Assembly: GCA_902797455.1 (NCBI GenBank)
Contig: CADBTE010000245.1
Location: 1 to 18,372, forward strand
Length of the DNA stretch: 18,372 bases
Direction: 5' to 3'
Origin: an uncultured Planctomycetota bacterium
GTDB taxonomy: Bacteria; Planctomycetota; Planctomycetia; Pirellulales; Thermoguttaceae
The notes below the pieces were generated by a model. That model saw only the letters and a list, made by a program, of their open reading frames with translations, did not search any database and was not told the origin of the DNA. Each line of letters starts with the position of its first letter. The stretch's first letter is position 1. The position numbers were made by a program, and so were the translations under genes. Below are positions 1-9,361 of this stretch, piece after piece.

Positions 1-95
1 AAAACCGGCGCGGCAATCAGCGCCAAAGCGAGAAGCGCGGCGGCGTATCCGCCGAGGAAACTCAAGACAGAGAAACGTTTCATAACGGTGAGCAT
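1..95 (-). CDS. 5' end of an exported protein gene (partial, runs off the window)
   Basis: Reading leftward from an ATG at 95, 31 codons stay open to the window edge. The peptide begins MLTVMKRFSVLSFLGG and continues with a long Ala/Leu-rich hydrophobic run, which looks like a signal peptide or N-terminal membrane anchor. A second in-frame ATG lies at 83. The upstream one is preferred because an AGGA element sits just before it, although the spacing is short, while nothing resembling a ribosome binding site precedes the second. A near-consensus promoter lies about 50 bases upstream. The mature part is outside the window, so no function can be given. The gene is divergent from the beta-helix gene at 299. 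Confidence 0.6.
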   Translation of the reverse strand, partial: MLTVMKRFSVLSFLGGYAAALLALALIAAPV

Positions 96-140
96 AGTCC
101 TGTGGGGTTGAAAAAAGGGCCAAAGGTTTAACTGGGGAAA

Positions 141-169
141 ATTATAGCCCGGCGGCAGACGAAAATAAA
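141..169 (-). promoter_or_regulatory. Sigma-70-type promoter for the partial gene at 1-95
   Basis: On the minus strand there is a perfect -10 TATAAT (141-146). It is preceded by a weak -35 TTTATT (164-169) with a 17-base spacer. It lies upstream of the minus-strand start at 95, leaving a leader of roughly 40 bases. Confidence 0.55.
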
Positions 170-188
170 GATATCCGTCCGGCCTTCT

Positions 189-208
189 CCCCGCGCCGCC
201 GCGCGGGG
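189..208. repeat. Perfect GC-rich inverted repeat (8 bp stem, 4-base loop)
   Basis: CCCCGCGC at 189-196 pairs with GCGCGGGG at 201-208 around the loop CGCC. No T-run follows on either strand, so it is not a canonical intrinsic terminator. It lies between the divergent promoters at 141-169 and 220-247. It could insulate them, bind a regulator, or simply be a GC-rich extragenic palindrome. Confidence 0.5.
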
Positions 209-219
209 GGCGACAAGCA

Positions 220-247
220 TTGTTTTTTCGCCTCCCCCTTTTATACT
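220..247 (+). promoter_or_regulatory. Promoter of the first beta-helix gene
   Basis: TTGTTT (220-225) and TATACT (242-247) are separated by 16 bases. They lie about 50 bases upstream of the ATG at 299. The same -10 hexamer occurs before the second beta-helix gene and before dnaG, which supports the call. Confidence 0.6.
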
Positions 248-298
248 TTTGGGAAAGTCCCCTTCCAAATAAGACACTCAGCAAGAAAGAGACAAACC

Positions 299-2059
299 AT
301 GCGTACCTCCGCGAACATCCCCTTCCGCGCGCCGCTGGCCGCGCTTTTGTTCTTCCTGGCGCTTTGCTCGCCGTCGGCCCACGGCGCGGTGAACGGCTCG
401 GGGCAGTGGCTGGCGACCGATTTCGGCGCCGCGCCGACCTCGGTCGGCACCCCCTTTGAGGAAGCCGCCGACTGCACCGAGGCGATTCAATCGGCCTTAA
501 ACGCGGCTAAACAGGCCGGCGGCGGGGTCGTCCTTCTCCCCGCGGGGCGGTTCACCGTCAAGGGAACCCTCTCGATCCCCGGCGGGGTGACGCTCGAGGG
601 TACCTATCGTTCGGCCATCACGGTGGGATCCTGCAATCAGCCCGCCGACGGAACCCTCCTATTGGCCTACGCCGGGAAGAACGCCCCCGACGGCGCGCCG
701 TTCATCTCCCTGGCCGGCGACAACGCGGTGATCAAAGGGGTGGGGATCATTTATCCCGAGTGGGACCCGAACGTTATCCCCCCGATCCCCTATCCTCCCT
801 GTATCGAGTCTCACGACACCCTCAACGTCGGGATCCTCGACTGCGCGCTGCTGAACCCCTACGAGGGAATTCGTCTCGTCCGCGCGGCCAGACACCTGGT
901 CCGCAACGTCACCGGCTACCCGATCTGGCGCGGTCTTTTTGTCGATCATTGCTTAGACATCGGCCGGATCGAGAACATCCACTACTGGCCCTTTGGATCC
1001 GGTTACAACGACCGCTACTGCACGTGGATTAATCTCAACGGCATTGCCTTTGAGTTCGCCCAGACCGACTGGCAATATGTGGCTAATACATTTTGTTTCG
1101 GCTACGGTGTCGGCTACAAATTCAGCGAGTATGAGCATGGAGGAGCCAATGGGAACTTCCTCGGTCTGGGGGCCGACTGCTGCCGGCGCGCCGTCCTGGT
1201 CGAGCAGGCCCAGGAGCCCGGACTTTTGATCACCAACGGCGAGTTCGTCGGCCGCTGGTTCAGCGACGACTCGATCTGTGTCGAGATCACCGAAAAATGC
1301 CGCGGCAAGGTCTCTCTGGTGAACTGCTCGTTCTGGGGACCGATCGATATCTGCGTCCAAAAGAAAAATCCGGGCGGCCTGCTGACCGCCAGCGCCTGTC
1401 ACTTCGTCAACTGGGACGGCCGCCAAGTCGGCAATCCGGCGATTGACCTTCTCGCCGGCAGCGCCAATATCGCCGACTGCACCTTTACCGACGGGCAGAC
1501 CGACGTGCGCCTCGCCGACCGGGTCAAAACCGTCCTTCTTTCGGGGAATCTCTCCTACGGCGGCTTCACGGTCGAAGGGATTTCCGAGGCCAACGGCGCG
1601 CGGGTCCAAAAGTGGGGGAACGAGGAATTTTTCTTGGATGGATCGATGGAACAATATCGCGTCGAGATCGGTTCGCCCGACGACAAAAGGTTCGTCGTCG
1701 ACTGGTCCAACCGAGAAAAAGACCCGGAGGATATCCCCTTCCGCTGGTCGAGCGACAACTCCAAGCTGCGGCTGATGGTCAAACCGAACAGCGCCTATGA
1801 TTTAACTTTTGCCTGTGACGTCCCACAGCAGGCGCTGGAAAACATCGAGGCGCCCGGTCTGTACCGCGACGGGGAACTGATCGCCCCGCTGGGGGCCGGT
1901 CACAACGAGCTGACCGCCCGCCTTGCCCCGAGCGACAGCGACGTTATGGTGCTGGAGGTTCGCTGCGGCGGCTGGGTTCCGGGGGAAAATGATCGGCGCA
2001 CCCTCGGAATCCAGGGAAGATTTATCGAGATGAAGGCGGTCGATTCCCCAAGCCCGTGA
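299..2059 (+). CDS. Secreted right-handed beta-helix protein, pectate lyase superfamily fold (copy 1)
   Basis: 586 residues. An N-terminal signal peptide has its hydrophobic core at about residues 10-23 and a likely cleavage after Ala-His-Gly near 29, so the product is exported. From about residue 38 the pattern DFGA ... AIQSAL ... GGGVVLLPAG ... GTLSIPGGVTLEG is the classic entry into Pectate_lyase_3-type beta-helices. Repeated beta-rungs continue to about residue 440. The last 130 or so residues look like a separate beta-sandwich ending in a WVP ... RTLGIQGRFIEM motif. The mature protein contains many cysteines. The ATG has the purine-rich element AAGAAAGAG (283-291) 7 bases upstream. The fold is clear but no catalytic residues can be assigned, so the role could be polysaccharide lyase or hydrolase, binding, or structural. 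A near-duplicate follows at 2263. Confidence 0.85.
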   Translation: MRTSANIPFRAPLAALLFFLALCSPSAHGAVNGSGQWLATDFGAAPTSVGTPFEEAADCTEAIQSALNAAKQAGGGVVLLPAGRFTVKGTLSIPGGVTLEGTYRSAITVGSCNQPADGTLLLAYAGKNAPDGAPFISLAGDNAVIKGVGIIYPEWDPNVIPPIPYPPCIESHDTLNVGILDCALLNPYEGIRLVRAARHLVRNVTGYPIWRGLFVDHCLDIGRIENIHYWPFGSGYNDRYCTWINLNGIAFEFAQTDWQYVANTFCFGYGVGYKFSEYEHGGANGNFLGLGADCCRRAVLVEQAQEPGLLITNGEFVGRWFSDDSICVEITEKCRGKVSLVNCSFWGPIDICVQKKNPGGLLTASACHFVNWDGRQVGNPAIDLLAGSANIADCTFTDGQTDVRLADRVKTVLLSGNLSYGGFTVEGISEANGARVQKWGNEEFFLDGSMEQYRVEIGSPDDKRFVVDWSNREKDPEDIPFRWSSDNSKLRLMVKPNSAYDLTFACDVPQQALENIEAPGLYRDGELIAPLGAGHNELTARLAPSDSDVMVLEVRCGGWVPGENDRRTLGIQGRFIEMKAVDSPSP

Positions 2060-2062
2060 CGC

Positions 2063-2096
2063 TTGCTCCCCCGAGAGAAAACATGGGAGGGAGCAA
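2063..2096 (+). terminator. Hairpin just after copy 1 (possible weak terminator)
   Basis: TTGCTCCC (2063-2070) is complementary to GGGAGCAA (2089-2096) across an 18-base loop, starting 3 bases after the stop codon. There is no clear U-tract, so termination by it alone is doubtful. It may work with the second hairpin at 2111-2133. Confidence 0.4.
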
Positions 2097-2110
2097 ACCG
2101 GATCTCGAAA

Positions 2111-2133
2111 GCGGGAAATCATTGATTTCCCGC
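2111..2133 (+). terminator. Perfect 10-bp hairpin between the two beta-helix genes
   Basis: GCGGGAAATC (2111-2120) pairs exactly with GATTTCCCGC (2124-2133) around a 3-base loop, followed by the pyrimidine-rich TCCCTTCTCT. It probably ends transcription of copy 1. Its right arm overlaps the -35 of the next promoter (2122-2127), so it could instead, or also, be an operator-like palindrome. Confidence 0.55.
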
Positions 2134-2150
2134 TCCCTTCTCTATATACT
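2122..2150 (+). promoter_or_regulatory. Promoter of the second beta-helix gene
   Basis: TTGATT (2122-2127), a 17-base spacer, then TATACT (2145-2150), with an overlapping TATATA. The leader to the ATG at 2263 is about 105 bases. The -35 is embedded in the perfect inverted repeat 2111-2133. Confidence 0.6.
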
Positions 2151-2262
2151 CTCACGGTAGACGTGGATCATTCGGGCTCTTCCTTTCCCCCAGTCGCCGG
2201 GAAGGGAAATCTCGCACAGACCGGGAGTGCCCCAACCTACAAAGAATATATGGAGAAATCTC

Positions 2263-4029
2263 ATGCGTTTATCGAAATCTATCCTCCGCGGCACGCCGCT
2301 TGTTGCGATCGTTTTCCTGCTGGGGCTCTGCGCGCCGTCGATCCGTGGTGAGGCGAACGGCTCGGGACAGTGGCTGGCGGTCGATTTCGGCGCCGTGCCG
2401 AGCGTAATCGGCACCCCTTTTGAGGAAGCCGTCGACTGCACCGAGGCGATTCAATCGGCCCTTAACGCGGCCAAAGCCGACGGCGGCGGGGTCGTTCTTC
2501 TTCCCGCGGGGCGGTTCACCGTCAAGGGAACCCTCTCGATCCCCGGCGGGGTGACCCTGGAGGGAACCTATCGTTCGGCCGTCACGGTGGGATCCAGCAA
2601 CCAGCCCGCCGACGGAACCATCCTGCTGGCCTACGCCGGAAAGGACGATCCCGAAAGCGCGCCGTTCATTTCCCTGGCCGGCAGCAACGCGGTGATCAAA
2701 GGGGTGGGGATCATCTACCCCGAGTGGGACCCGAGCGTCGTCCCCCCGATCCCCTATCCTCCCTGTATCGAGTCTCACGACACCGTCAACGTCGGGGTCC
2801 TCGACTGCGCGCTGCTGAACCCCTACGAGGGGATCCGTTTCGTCCGCGCGGCCAGACACCTGGTCCGCAACGTTACCGGCTACCCGATCTGGCGCGGCCT
2901 CTTCGTCGATCAGTGCTACGACATCGGCCACATCGAGAACATCCACTTCTGGCCCTTTGGAATCACTTACAAACCCGACGACCCCTACTGCAAGTGGATT
3001 AACCTCAACGGCACCGCCTTCGAGTTCGCCCGCACCGACTGGCACTATGTCGCCAATACTTTTTGCTTCGGCTACGGTGTCGGCTACAAATTCAGCGAGT
3101 ATAAGCATGGGGGGACCAACGGGAACTTCCTCGGTCTGGGGGCCGACTCCTGCCGGCGCGCCGTCCTGGTCGAGCAGGCCCAGGATCCCGGGCTTTTGAT
3201 CACCAACGGTGAGTTCGTCGGCCGCTGGACCAGCGACGACTCGACCTGTATCGAAATCGCCGAAAAATGCCGCGGCAAGGTCTCGCTGGTGAACTGCTCG
3301 TTCTGGGGGCCGATCGACATCTGCGTCCAAAAGAAGAACCCGGCCGGTCCTTTCACCGCCAGCGCCTGTCACTTCGTCCATTGGGACAACCGCCAAGTCG
3401 GTAATCCGGCGATCGACCTTTTGGCCGGCAGCGCCAGTATCGCCGACTGCACCTTTATGGACGCGGGGACCGACGTGCGTGTCGCGGACGAAGTGAAAAC
3501 CATCCTTCTTTCGGGGAACCTTTCCGACGGAGGTTTTACGGTCGAGGGCATTTCCGAGGCCAACCGCGCGCGCGTCCAAAAGTGGGGGAACGAAGAGTTT
3601 CCCGCCGACGGGGCGATCGGCCAGTACCGTATCGAGATCGGTTCGCCCGAAGATAAAAAGTTCGTCATCGGCTGGTCCCACCGAGAAAAAGACGCGGAGG
3701 ATTTCCCCTTCCGCTGGTCGAGCGACAGCTCCAAGCTGCGCGTGATGGTCAAGCCAAACAGCGCCTACGACATGACCTTCACCTGTGAAGTCCCGGCGGG
3801 GGCGCTCCAGAACGTCGAGGCGCCGGGTCTGTACCGCGATGGGGAATTGATCGCCCCGCTGACCCCCGGTTTCAACACGCTCCAAGCCCGTCTCGCCCCG
3901 ACCTGCGGCGACACCATTGTTTTGGAGATTCGCTGCGCCGGCTGGGTTCCGAGTGAAAAAGATCCGCGCACCCTCGGCATCAAGGGGAGGGTTCTCGAGA
4001 TGAAGGCGGTCGATCCCCAGGGGAACTGA
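2263..4029 (+). CDS. Secreted right-handed beta-helix protein, pectate lyase superfamily fold (copy 2)
   Basis: 588 residues from the ATG at 2263, which has GGAG (2252-2255) 7 bases upstream. A GTG at 2227 would add 12 residues but lacks a ribosome binding site and would bury the signal peptide. The signal peptide core is at about residues 11-24, with cleavage near Ile-Arg-Gly. The rest aligns with copy 1 almost without gaps: the same beta-helix opening (DFGA, AIQSAL, GGGVVLLPAG), the same rungs and the same C-terminal beta-sandwich with a WVP ... RTLGIKGR motif. One two-residue insertion sits in the middle (FGITYKPDD versus FGSGYND). Some cysteines present in copy 1 are serine here (VGSSNQ, GADSCRR). 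The signal peptide and the extreme C terminus diverge most. Substrate and activity are unknown. It has its own promoter, so it may be expressed separately from copy 1. Confidence 0.85.
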   Translation: MRLSKSILRGTPLVAIVFLLGLCAPSIRGEANGSGQWLAVDFGAVPSVIGTPFEEAVDCTEAIQSALNAAKADGGGVVLLPAGRFTVKGTLSIPGGVTLEGTYRSAVTVGSSNQPADGTILLAYAGKDDPESAPFISLAGSNAVIKGVGIIYPEWDPSVVPPIPYPPCIESHDTVNVGVLDCALLNPYEGIRFVRAARHLVRNVTGYPIWRGLFVDQCYDIGHIENIHFWPFGITYKPDDPYCKWINLNGTAFEFARTDWHYVANTFCFGYGVGYKFSEYKHGGTNGNFLGLGADSCRRAVLVEQAQDPGLLITNGEFVGRWTSDDSTCIEIAEKCRGKVSLVNCSFWGPIDICVQKKNPAGPFTASACHFVHWDNRQVGNPAIDLLAGSASIADCTFMDAGTDVRVADEVKTILLSGNLSDGGFTVEGISEANRARVQKWGNEEFPADGAIGQYRIEIGSPEDKKFVIGWSHREKDAEDFPFRWSSDSSKLRVMVKPNSAYDMTFTCEVPAGALQNVEAPGLYRDGELIAPLTPGFNTLQARLAPTCGDTIVLEIRCAGWVPSEKDPRTLGIKGRVLEMKAVDPQGN

Positions 4030-4092
4030 CACGCGTTTTACCCCCAAAAACTAAGGGAAAAACAAAAAAAAGCGGGACCTAAAAAATTGGGA

Positions 4093-4121
4093 TTGACGCT
4101 GTCTTAAAAGTTTTCTATACT
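4093..4121 (+). promoter_or_regulatory. Strong sigma-70 promoter for dnaG (and probably rpoD, pyrD)
   Basis: TTGACG (4093-4098), a 17-base spacer and TATACT (4116-4121) form the best promoter in the window. It lies about 148 bases upstream of the dnaG start, leaving a structured leader. No convincing terminator separates it from the upstream beta-helix gene. Confidence 0.75.
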
Positions 4122-4147
4122 CACCACCTGTCCGGCGGTTCTTTGAC

Positions 4148-4165
4148 GTCGGCGTTTTCGCCGAC
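4148..4165 (+). promoter_or_regulatory. Hairpin in the dnaG mRNA leader
   Basis: GTCGGCG (4148-4154), loop TTTT, CGCCGAC (4159-4165): a perfect 7-bp stem beginning about 20 bases after the expected transcription start. The following bases are not a U-run, so it is more likely an RNA stability or regulatory element than a terminator. Confidence 0.5.
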
Positions 4166-4252
4166 ACTGCCCCCATCTTTGGTCAAGTGCTGAGTATTCT
4201 TTAGTCAATTCCGGCCGACTTGAGCAAGAGCAGTTTTTTCGAAAATCGCGCG

Positions 4253-4272
4253 AAAAGGGGAAATAACCGTTG
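4253..4272 (+). promoter_or_regulatory. Ribosome binding site and TTG start of dnaG
   Basis: AAAAGGGG at 4253-4260, 9 bases before the TTG at 4270-4272. The in-frame stop at 4264-4266 excludes any earlier start, so the TTG is required. Confidence 0.75.
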
Positions 4273-6384
4273 GATCCACAGTTCGATGTCAAAGAGCAAA
4301 TTCGCGACGCCGTCGACATTGTCGAACTGGTTTCCCGGTACGTTCCTTCCTTGCGAAGACAGGGTCGGCTCTACACCGGGCGCTGCCCCTGGCACGACGA
4401 CTCGCGTCCCAGTCTGCAGGTGAACCCCGAGCGGCAAACCTTCAAATGCTGGGTCTGTGATATCGGGGGCGACATTTTCAGCTTTGTTGAAAAGATAGAA
4501 AATGTCGGCTTCCGAGAGGCGCTCGAAATCTTGGCCGATATCGCGGGAGTTTCTCTCCCCTCGGCCAAAGAATTCCGCAAAGATCAGCCCCTCATGGCGG
4601 CACAGTCCGCCGCGCAGGGCGACGCCGCGAACGCGCGCGGGTTCATTCCCGAGCCGATCGCCAAACCGGTCCTCTACCGGGCGATGGATTGGCTGTGCGG
4701 CGTTTACCACCGGTTCTTCCTTGAGGATGCCGAAGCCGAAGGGGCCCGCGAGTATATCCGTGGCCGGGGGATCAGCGACGAGATGATTCGCCGCTTCCGC
4801 ATCGGTTACGCGCCGCTGAGACACTCGGCCTTGGTCGATATCGTCGGCGCCGACCGCAACCGGGTCGCGATTCTCGAGGCCGCCGGGGTTCTGGCCCGCC
4901 GCCCCGACAGCGTCCTTCCCGGTGAAGGCGCGCTGACCGCGAAACTCTCCCCCTATGAGGCGCAGCAGTACAGCGATCGGTTCCGCGGCCGGGTGCTGTT
5001 CCCGATTCGGGACACGCAGGATCGAACCGTCGCCTTCGGCGGCCGTCTCCTCCCCGAGACCCCGCTGAAGAGCCCCGCGAAATACGTCAACTCGCCCGAG
5101 ACGCCGATCTTCACCAAGTCGAAGATGCTCTACGGGCTCGACATGGCCCGCAACAGCATCCGCAAAAAGAAGCGCGTTATCGTCACCGAGGGGTACACCG
5201 ACTGCCTGATGGCCCACCAATTTGGTTTTGACGAGACAGTTGCTGTTCTCGGAACCGCCTTGGGCGAGTATCATATAAAGGTCCTCAATCGATTCGCCGA
5301 TCGAATTTACTTAATCCTCGACGGCGACGAGGCGGGGCAGAAGCGCACGAACGAGGTATTAAACCTCTTTGTCGCCCAGGGGGCGGATATGTCCATCTTA
5401 ACGCTCCCGAACAATCAGGATCCCTGCGAATTTCTCCTGGCCGAAGGGGCCGAGGCGTTTGAGCAAAAGATCCGGCACGAATCGGTCGACGCGCTCGACC
5501 ACGCCTTTCGCTCGGCGACGCGCGGCATCGATCTGGAGAACGATTTAGTCGCCTCGGCCCGGGCGCTCGATCAGCTCATTGAGACGATCGCGCTGTTCCC
5601 CGGAACCAAGGTCCCCGGCGATCCGGCCCGAATCAGAATCGCGAAGATGATAGGACGGCTCGCCCTTCGGTTTCGTATTAAGGAAGACGAAATCCGCCGC
5701 CGTCTCAGCCAGCACCGTCAGCGTCACCTGTCCCGGCGGCGCGCCGAACCGCTTCACGAAGAAGCGCCCCAAGCGGCTCAGACCCTGCGCCAGAGGTTCA
5801 TCTTGCCGATCTCCGACTTCCAAGACGAGAGCGACGAAGCCGTGATGGCGCGTTTCGGCAAGATCAGCGTCGACATTTGGCGCAGCCCCTCGCTGCTGCC
5901 GACAGCCCTGGAGAAAGAGTATCTCCAGTTTTGGCTGACCCGCCCCGATCAGTTTGGGCGTCTCAGCGCGGTGTTGGCTCCAAGCGAGTTTTACTCCCCC
6001 ATAACGCGTCAGCTGACGCTTTTAGGAAATGACCTGCTGGAGCGGGGCATTTCCCCCGATTTTTCTCAGCTGCTTCTTCGTTACGAAGATCCCGGCATGA
6101 AGAATTATCTGGTTGATCTCGACGCTCAGGCGCGCGACAAGCGCCTGGCCGAGCAACTGACAGAATCTTCCGCCTGTGAGCAGCTGTTAAACGAAATTGT
6201 CCATGGTTTTGAGCGCCAGAAACTTGACGTTTCAACGCCGGGGACATTAAGCGATCTTCGTGAGAACAATCTCGCGCAAGATCAGAAAATGTCGAAACTG
6301 CTCGAGTTTCAAGAGAAGCTTCGGCAGCGACAGCAGCAGATCGGTAACAACGTCCTTATGGATGGGGACGAGCCGATACTGTAA
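4270..6384 (+). CDS. dnaG: DNA primase DnaG
   Basis: 704 residues. DnaG synthesises RNA primers at the replication fork in partnership with the replicative helicase. The N-terminal CHC2 zinc-binding domain is intact: Cys39 and His42 in CPWH, Cys60 and Cys63 in CWVC. The catalytic core and TOPRIM domain follow, with Glu307 in EGYTD and Asp351/Asp353 in DGDEAGQKR as the metal ligands. A helicase-interaction region lies at the C terminus. The protein is somewhat longer than the usual 580-650 residues, mostly through the C-terminal half. The start is TTG at 4270: an in-frame TAA lies two codons upstream at 4264, the family's opening sequence DVKEQIRDAVDIVELVSRY begins right after it, and AAAAGGGG (4253-4260) is 9 bases away. 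It is first in a dnaG-rpoD-pyrD order. The weak start codon fits a low-abundance protein. Confidence 0.97.
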   Translation: MDPQFDVKEQIRDAVDIVELVSRYVPSLRRQGRLYTGRCPWHDDSRPSLQVNPERQTFKCWVCDIGGDIFSFVEKIENVGFREALEILADIAGVSLPSAKEFRKDQPLMAAQSAAQGDAANARGFIPEPIAKPVLYRAMDWLCGVYHRFFLEDAEAEGAREYIRGRGISDEMIRRFRIGYAPLRHSALVDIVGADRNRVAILEAAGVLARRPDSVLPGEGALTAKLSPYEAQQYSDRFRGRVLFPIRDTQDRTVAFGGRLLPETPLKSPAKYVNSPETPIFTKSKMLYGLDMARNSIRKKKRVIVTEGYTDCLMAHQFGFDETVAVLGTALGEYHIKVLNRFADRIYLILDGDEAGQKRTNEVLNLFVAQGADMSILTLPNNQDPCEFLLAEGAEAFEQKIRHESVDALDHAFRSATRGIDLENDLVASARALDQLIETIALFPGTKVPGDPARIRIAKMIGRLALRFRIKEDEIRRRLSQHRQRHLSRRRAEPLHEEAPQAAQTLRQRFILPISDFQDESDEAVMARFGKISVDIWRSPSLLPTALEKEYLQFWLTRPDQFGRLSAVLAPSEFYSPITRQLTLLGNDLLERGISPDFSQLLLRYEDPGMKNYLVDLDAQARDKRLAEQLTESSACEQLLNEIVHGFERQKLDVSTPGTLSDLRENNLAQDQKMSKLLEFQEKLRQRQQQIGNNVLMDGDEPIL

Positions 6385-6612
6385 AAAACGCCTTGACGGC
6401 CAAGTGAAAAACGGTCGCGCAGGGGTATCTGACGCGAAAGCGCGCGTGAGAATCGAACGTCCGTGTTCGTGTGAGTTTGAAGGAGTCAACCTCATACCAG
6501 CGCGGGCGGTCCAGAGCGTACTTTTCGCTGTTGGAAGCATACCCCCTATCGGTCCTTTTCACGGGTGTCGGGCCAAACCGCGTCACGGAGGACGCACTTA
6601 AAGGGGTAACTT
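6385..6612 (+). other. dnaG-rpoD intergenic spacer, no gene seen
   Basis: 228 bases. It contains no ORF with a plausible start and coding character, no tRNA and no clear terminator. A TTGACG at 6393-6398 has no -10 element at an acceptable distance. The last bases carry AAAGGGG (6600-6606), the rpoD ribosome binding site. It may hold a weaker rpoD promoter or an mRNA processing site, but I could not identify one. Confidence 0.5.
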
Positions 6613-8388
<1,776 letters not shown>

Positions 8389-8432
8389 AAAGGGCGTCTT
8401 GCCCGCGGGCCGGGCCAACGCAGGAAAATTCG

Positions 8433-9344
8433 ATGACACCCGATCTAACCGCTCGGCTTGGCCCGCTCACGCTGGCTAATCCTATTCTCACCGCCTCGGG
8501 CACCTTCGGTTACGGCCGAGAGATGGCGTCGTGGGGCGACCTTTCCCGTCTGGGGGGGATCGTCCCCAAGACCGTCACCCTCGCCCCTCGTCCCGGCAAC
8601 GCGGCGCCGCGCACCTGCGAAACGACCGCCGGTCTTCTCAACGCCATCGGGCTCGATAACGACGGCCTCGACGAGTTTATCGCCGGAAAGCTCCCCTTCT
8701 TAGCCGCCGCCGGCGCGCCGGTGATCGTCAGTATCGCGGCCAAGACTCCCGAGGAGTGTGACCCGCTGGCCGAACGGCTCCACAGCGCCCCCGGGGTGGC
8801 TGCCCTGGAGCTGAACATCAGCTGCCCGAATGTCTCCGGCGGAGTCGACTTCGGGACCGATCCGCGGCTGTGCGAAAAAGTCGTCGGCCGTCTGCGGAAG
8901 AAGACCACCCTTCCCCTGGCCGTGAAGCTCTCGCCGAACGTCACCCGCATCGCCGATATCGCGCTGGCCGCCGAAGCGGCCGGCGCCGATATCATCACCG
9001 CCGTCAACACCCTCTACGGGCTGGCGGTCGATTGGAGACGGGGCATCTCCCGCGTGGCCAACGGCTACGCGGGGTTCAGCGGCCCGGCGATCAAACCGGT
9101 GGCGCTGCGCTGCGTCAGTCAAATTTTCCGCGCGGTGAAGATCCCGATCATCGGCGTGGGGGGGATCGCCTCGATCGACGACGTCATGGAATTCATCGTC
9201 GCCGGCGCCAGCGCCGTGCAGATCGGCACCGCCAGTTTCTTCCGTCCGCGGCTGGTCTTCGAGCTGGTCGACCGGCTCCCCGATTTCCTGGCCAAAGAGA
9301 ACATCGCCTCGCTGACCGAACTGGTCGGCACCCTCAAACTGTAG
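8433..9344 (+). CDS. pyrD: Dihydroorotate dehydrogenase, catalytic subunit, class 1B
   Basis: 303 residues. It oxidises dihydroorotate to orotate, the fourth step of pyrimidine synthesis, using FMN in a TIM barrel. The opening NPILTASGTFGYG, the active-site loop NISCPNVSGG with catalytic Cys131, INTLYG-type strand (AVNTLYG), the SGPAIKPVALR segment and the phosphate-binding IIGVGGI ... GTASFF are all as in class 1 enzymes. Cysteine rather than serine as the base excludes class 2, and the SGPAIKPVA pattern favours class 1B. Class 1B enzymes normally partner with PyrK to pass electrons to NAD, but no pyrK is present here. The ATG at 8433 has AGGA upstream at good spacing. It lies 44 bases after rpoD and is probably cotranscribed with it. 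Confidence 0.95.
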   Translation: MTPDLTARLGPLTLANPILTASGTFGYGREMASWGDLSRLGGIVPKTVTLAPRPGNAAPRTCETTAGLLNAIGLDNDGLDEFIAGKLPFLAAAGAPVIVSIAAKTPEECDPLAERLHSAPGVAALELNISCPNVSGGVDFGTDPRLCEKVVGRLRKKTTLPLAVKLSPNVTRIADIALAAEAAGADIITAVNTLYGLAVDWRRGISRVANGYAGFSGPAIKPVALRCVSQIFRAVKIPIIGVGGIASIDDVMEFIVAGASAVQIGTASFFRPRLVFELVDRLPDFLAKENIASLTELVGTLKL

Positions 9345-9361
9345 CGGCAAGCTAACAGCGT

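Larger units (their letters stand above)
299..4029 (+). repeat. Tandem gene duplication (units 299-2059 and 2263-4029)
   Basis: The two genes share long near-identical DNA stretches, not only similar proteins. For example, the region coding for the LPAGRFTVKGTLSIPGG segment is almost unchanged at the base level. Silent differences are spread through the rest. This indicates direct tandem duplication followed by divergence or gene conversion. The non-coding spacers differ, and each copy has its own promoter. Confidence 0.85.

Noticed and set aside
2269..4047. 592-residue open frame on the minus strand across the second beta-helix gene
   Set aside because: It is antisense to a clear secreted beta-helix protein, has low-complexity Gly/Arg/Val composition and matches no family; it is a shadow of GC-rich codon use.
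4030..4092. Terminator after the second beta-helix gene
   Set aside because: The region is A-rich with no stable stem; nothing terminator-like could be drawn.
4201..5274. 357-residue minus-strand open frame within dnaG
   Set aside because: It lies antisense to the zinc-binding and catalytic domains of primase, which are intact on the plus strand.
6393..6431. TTGACG followed by TATCTG as an rpoD promoter
   Set aside because: The spacer is 27 bases, too long for a sigma-70 promoter.
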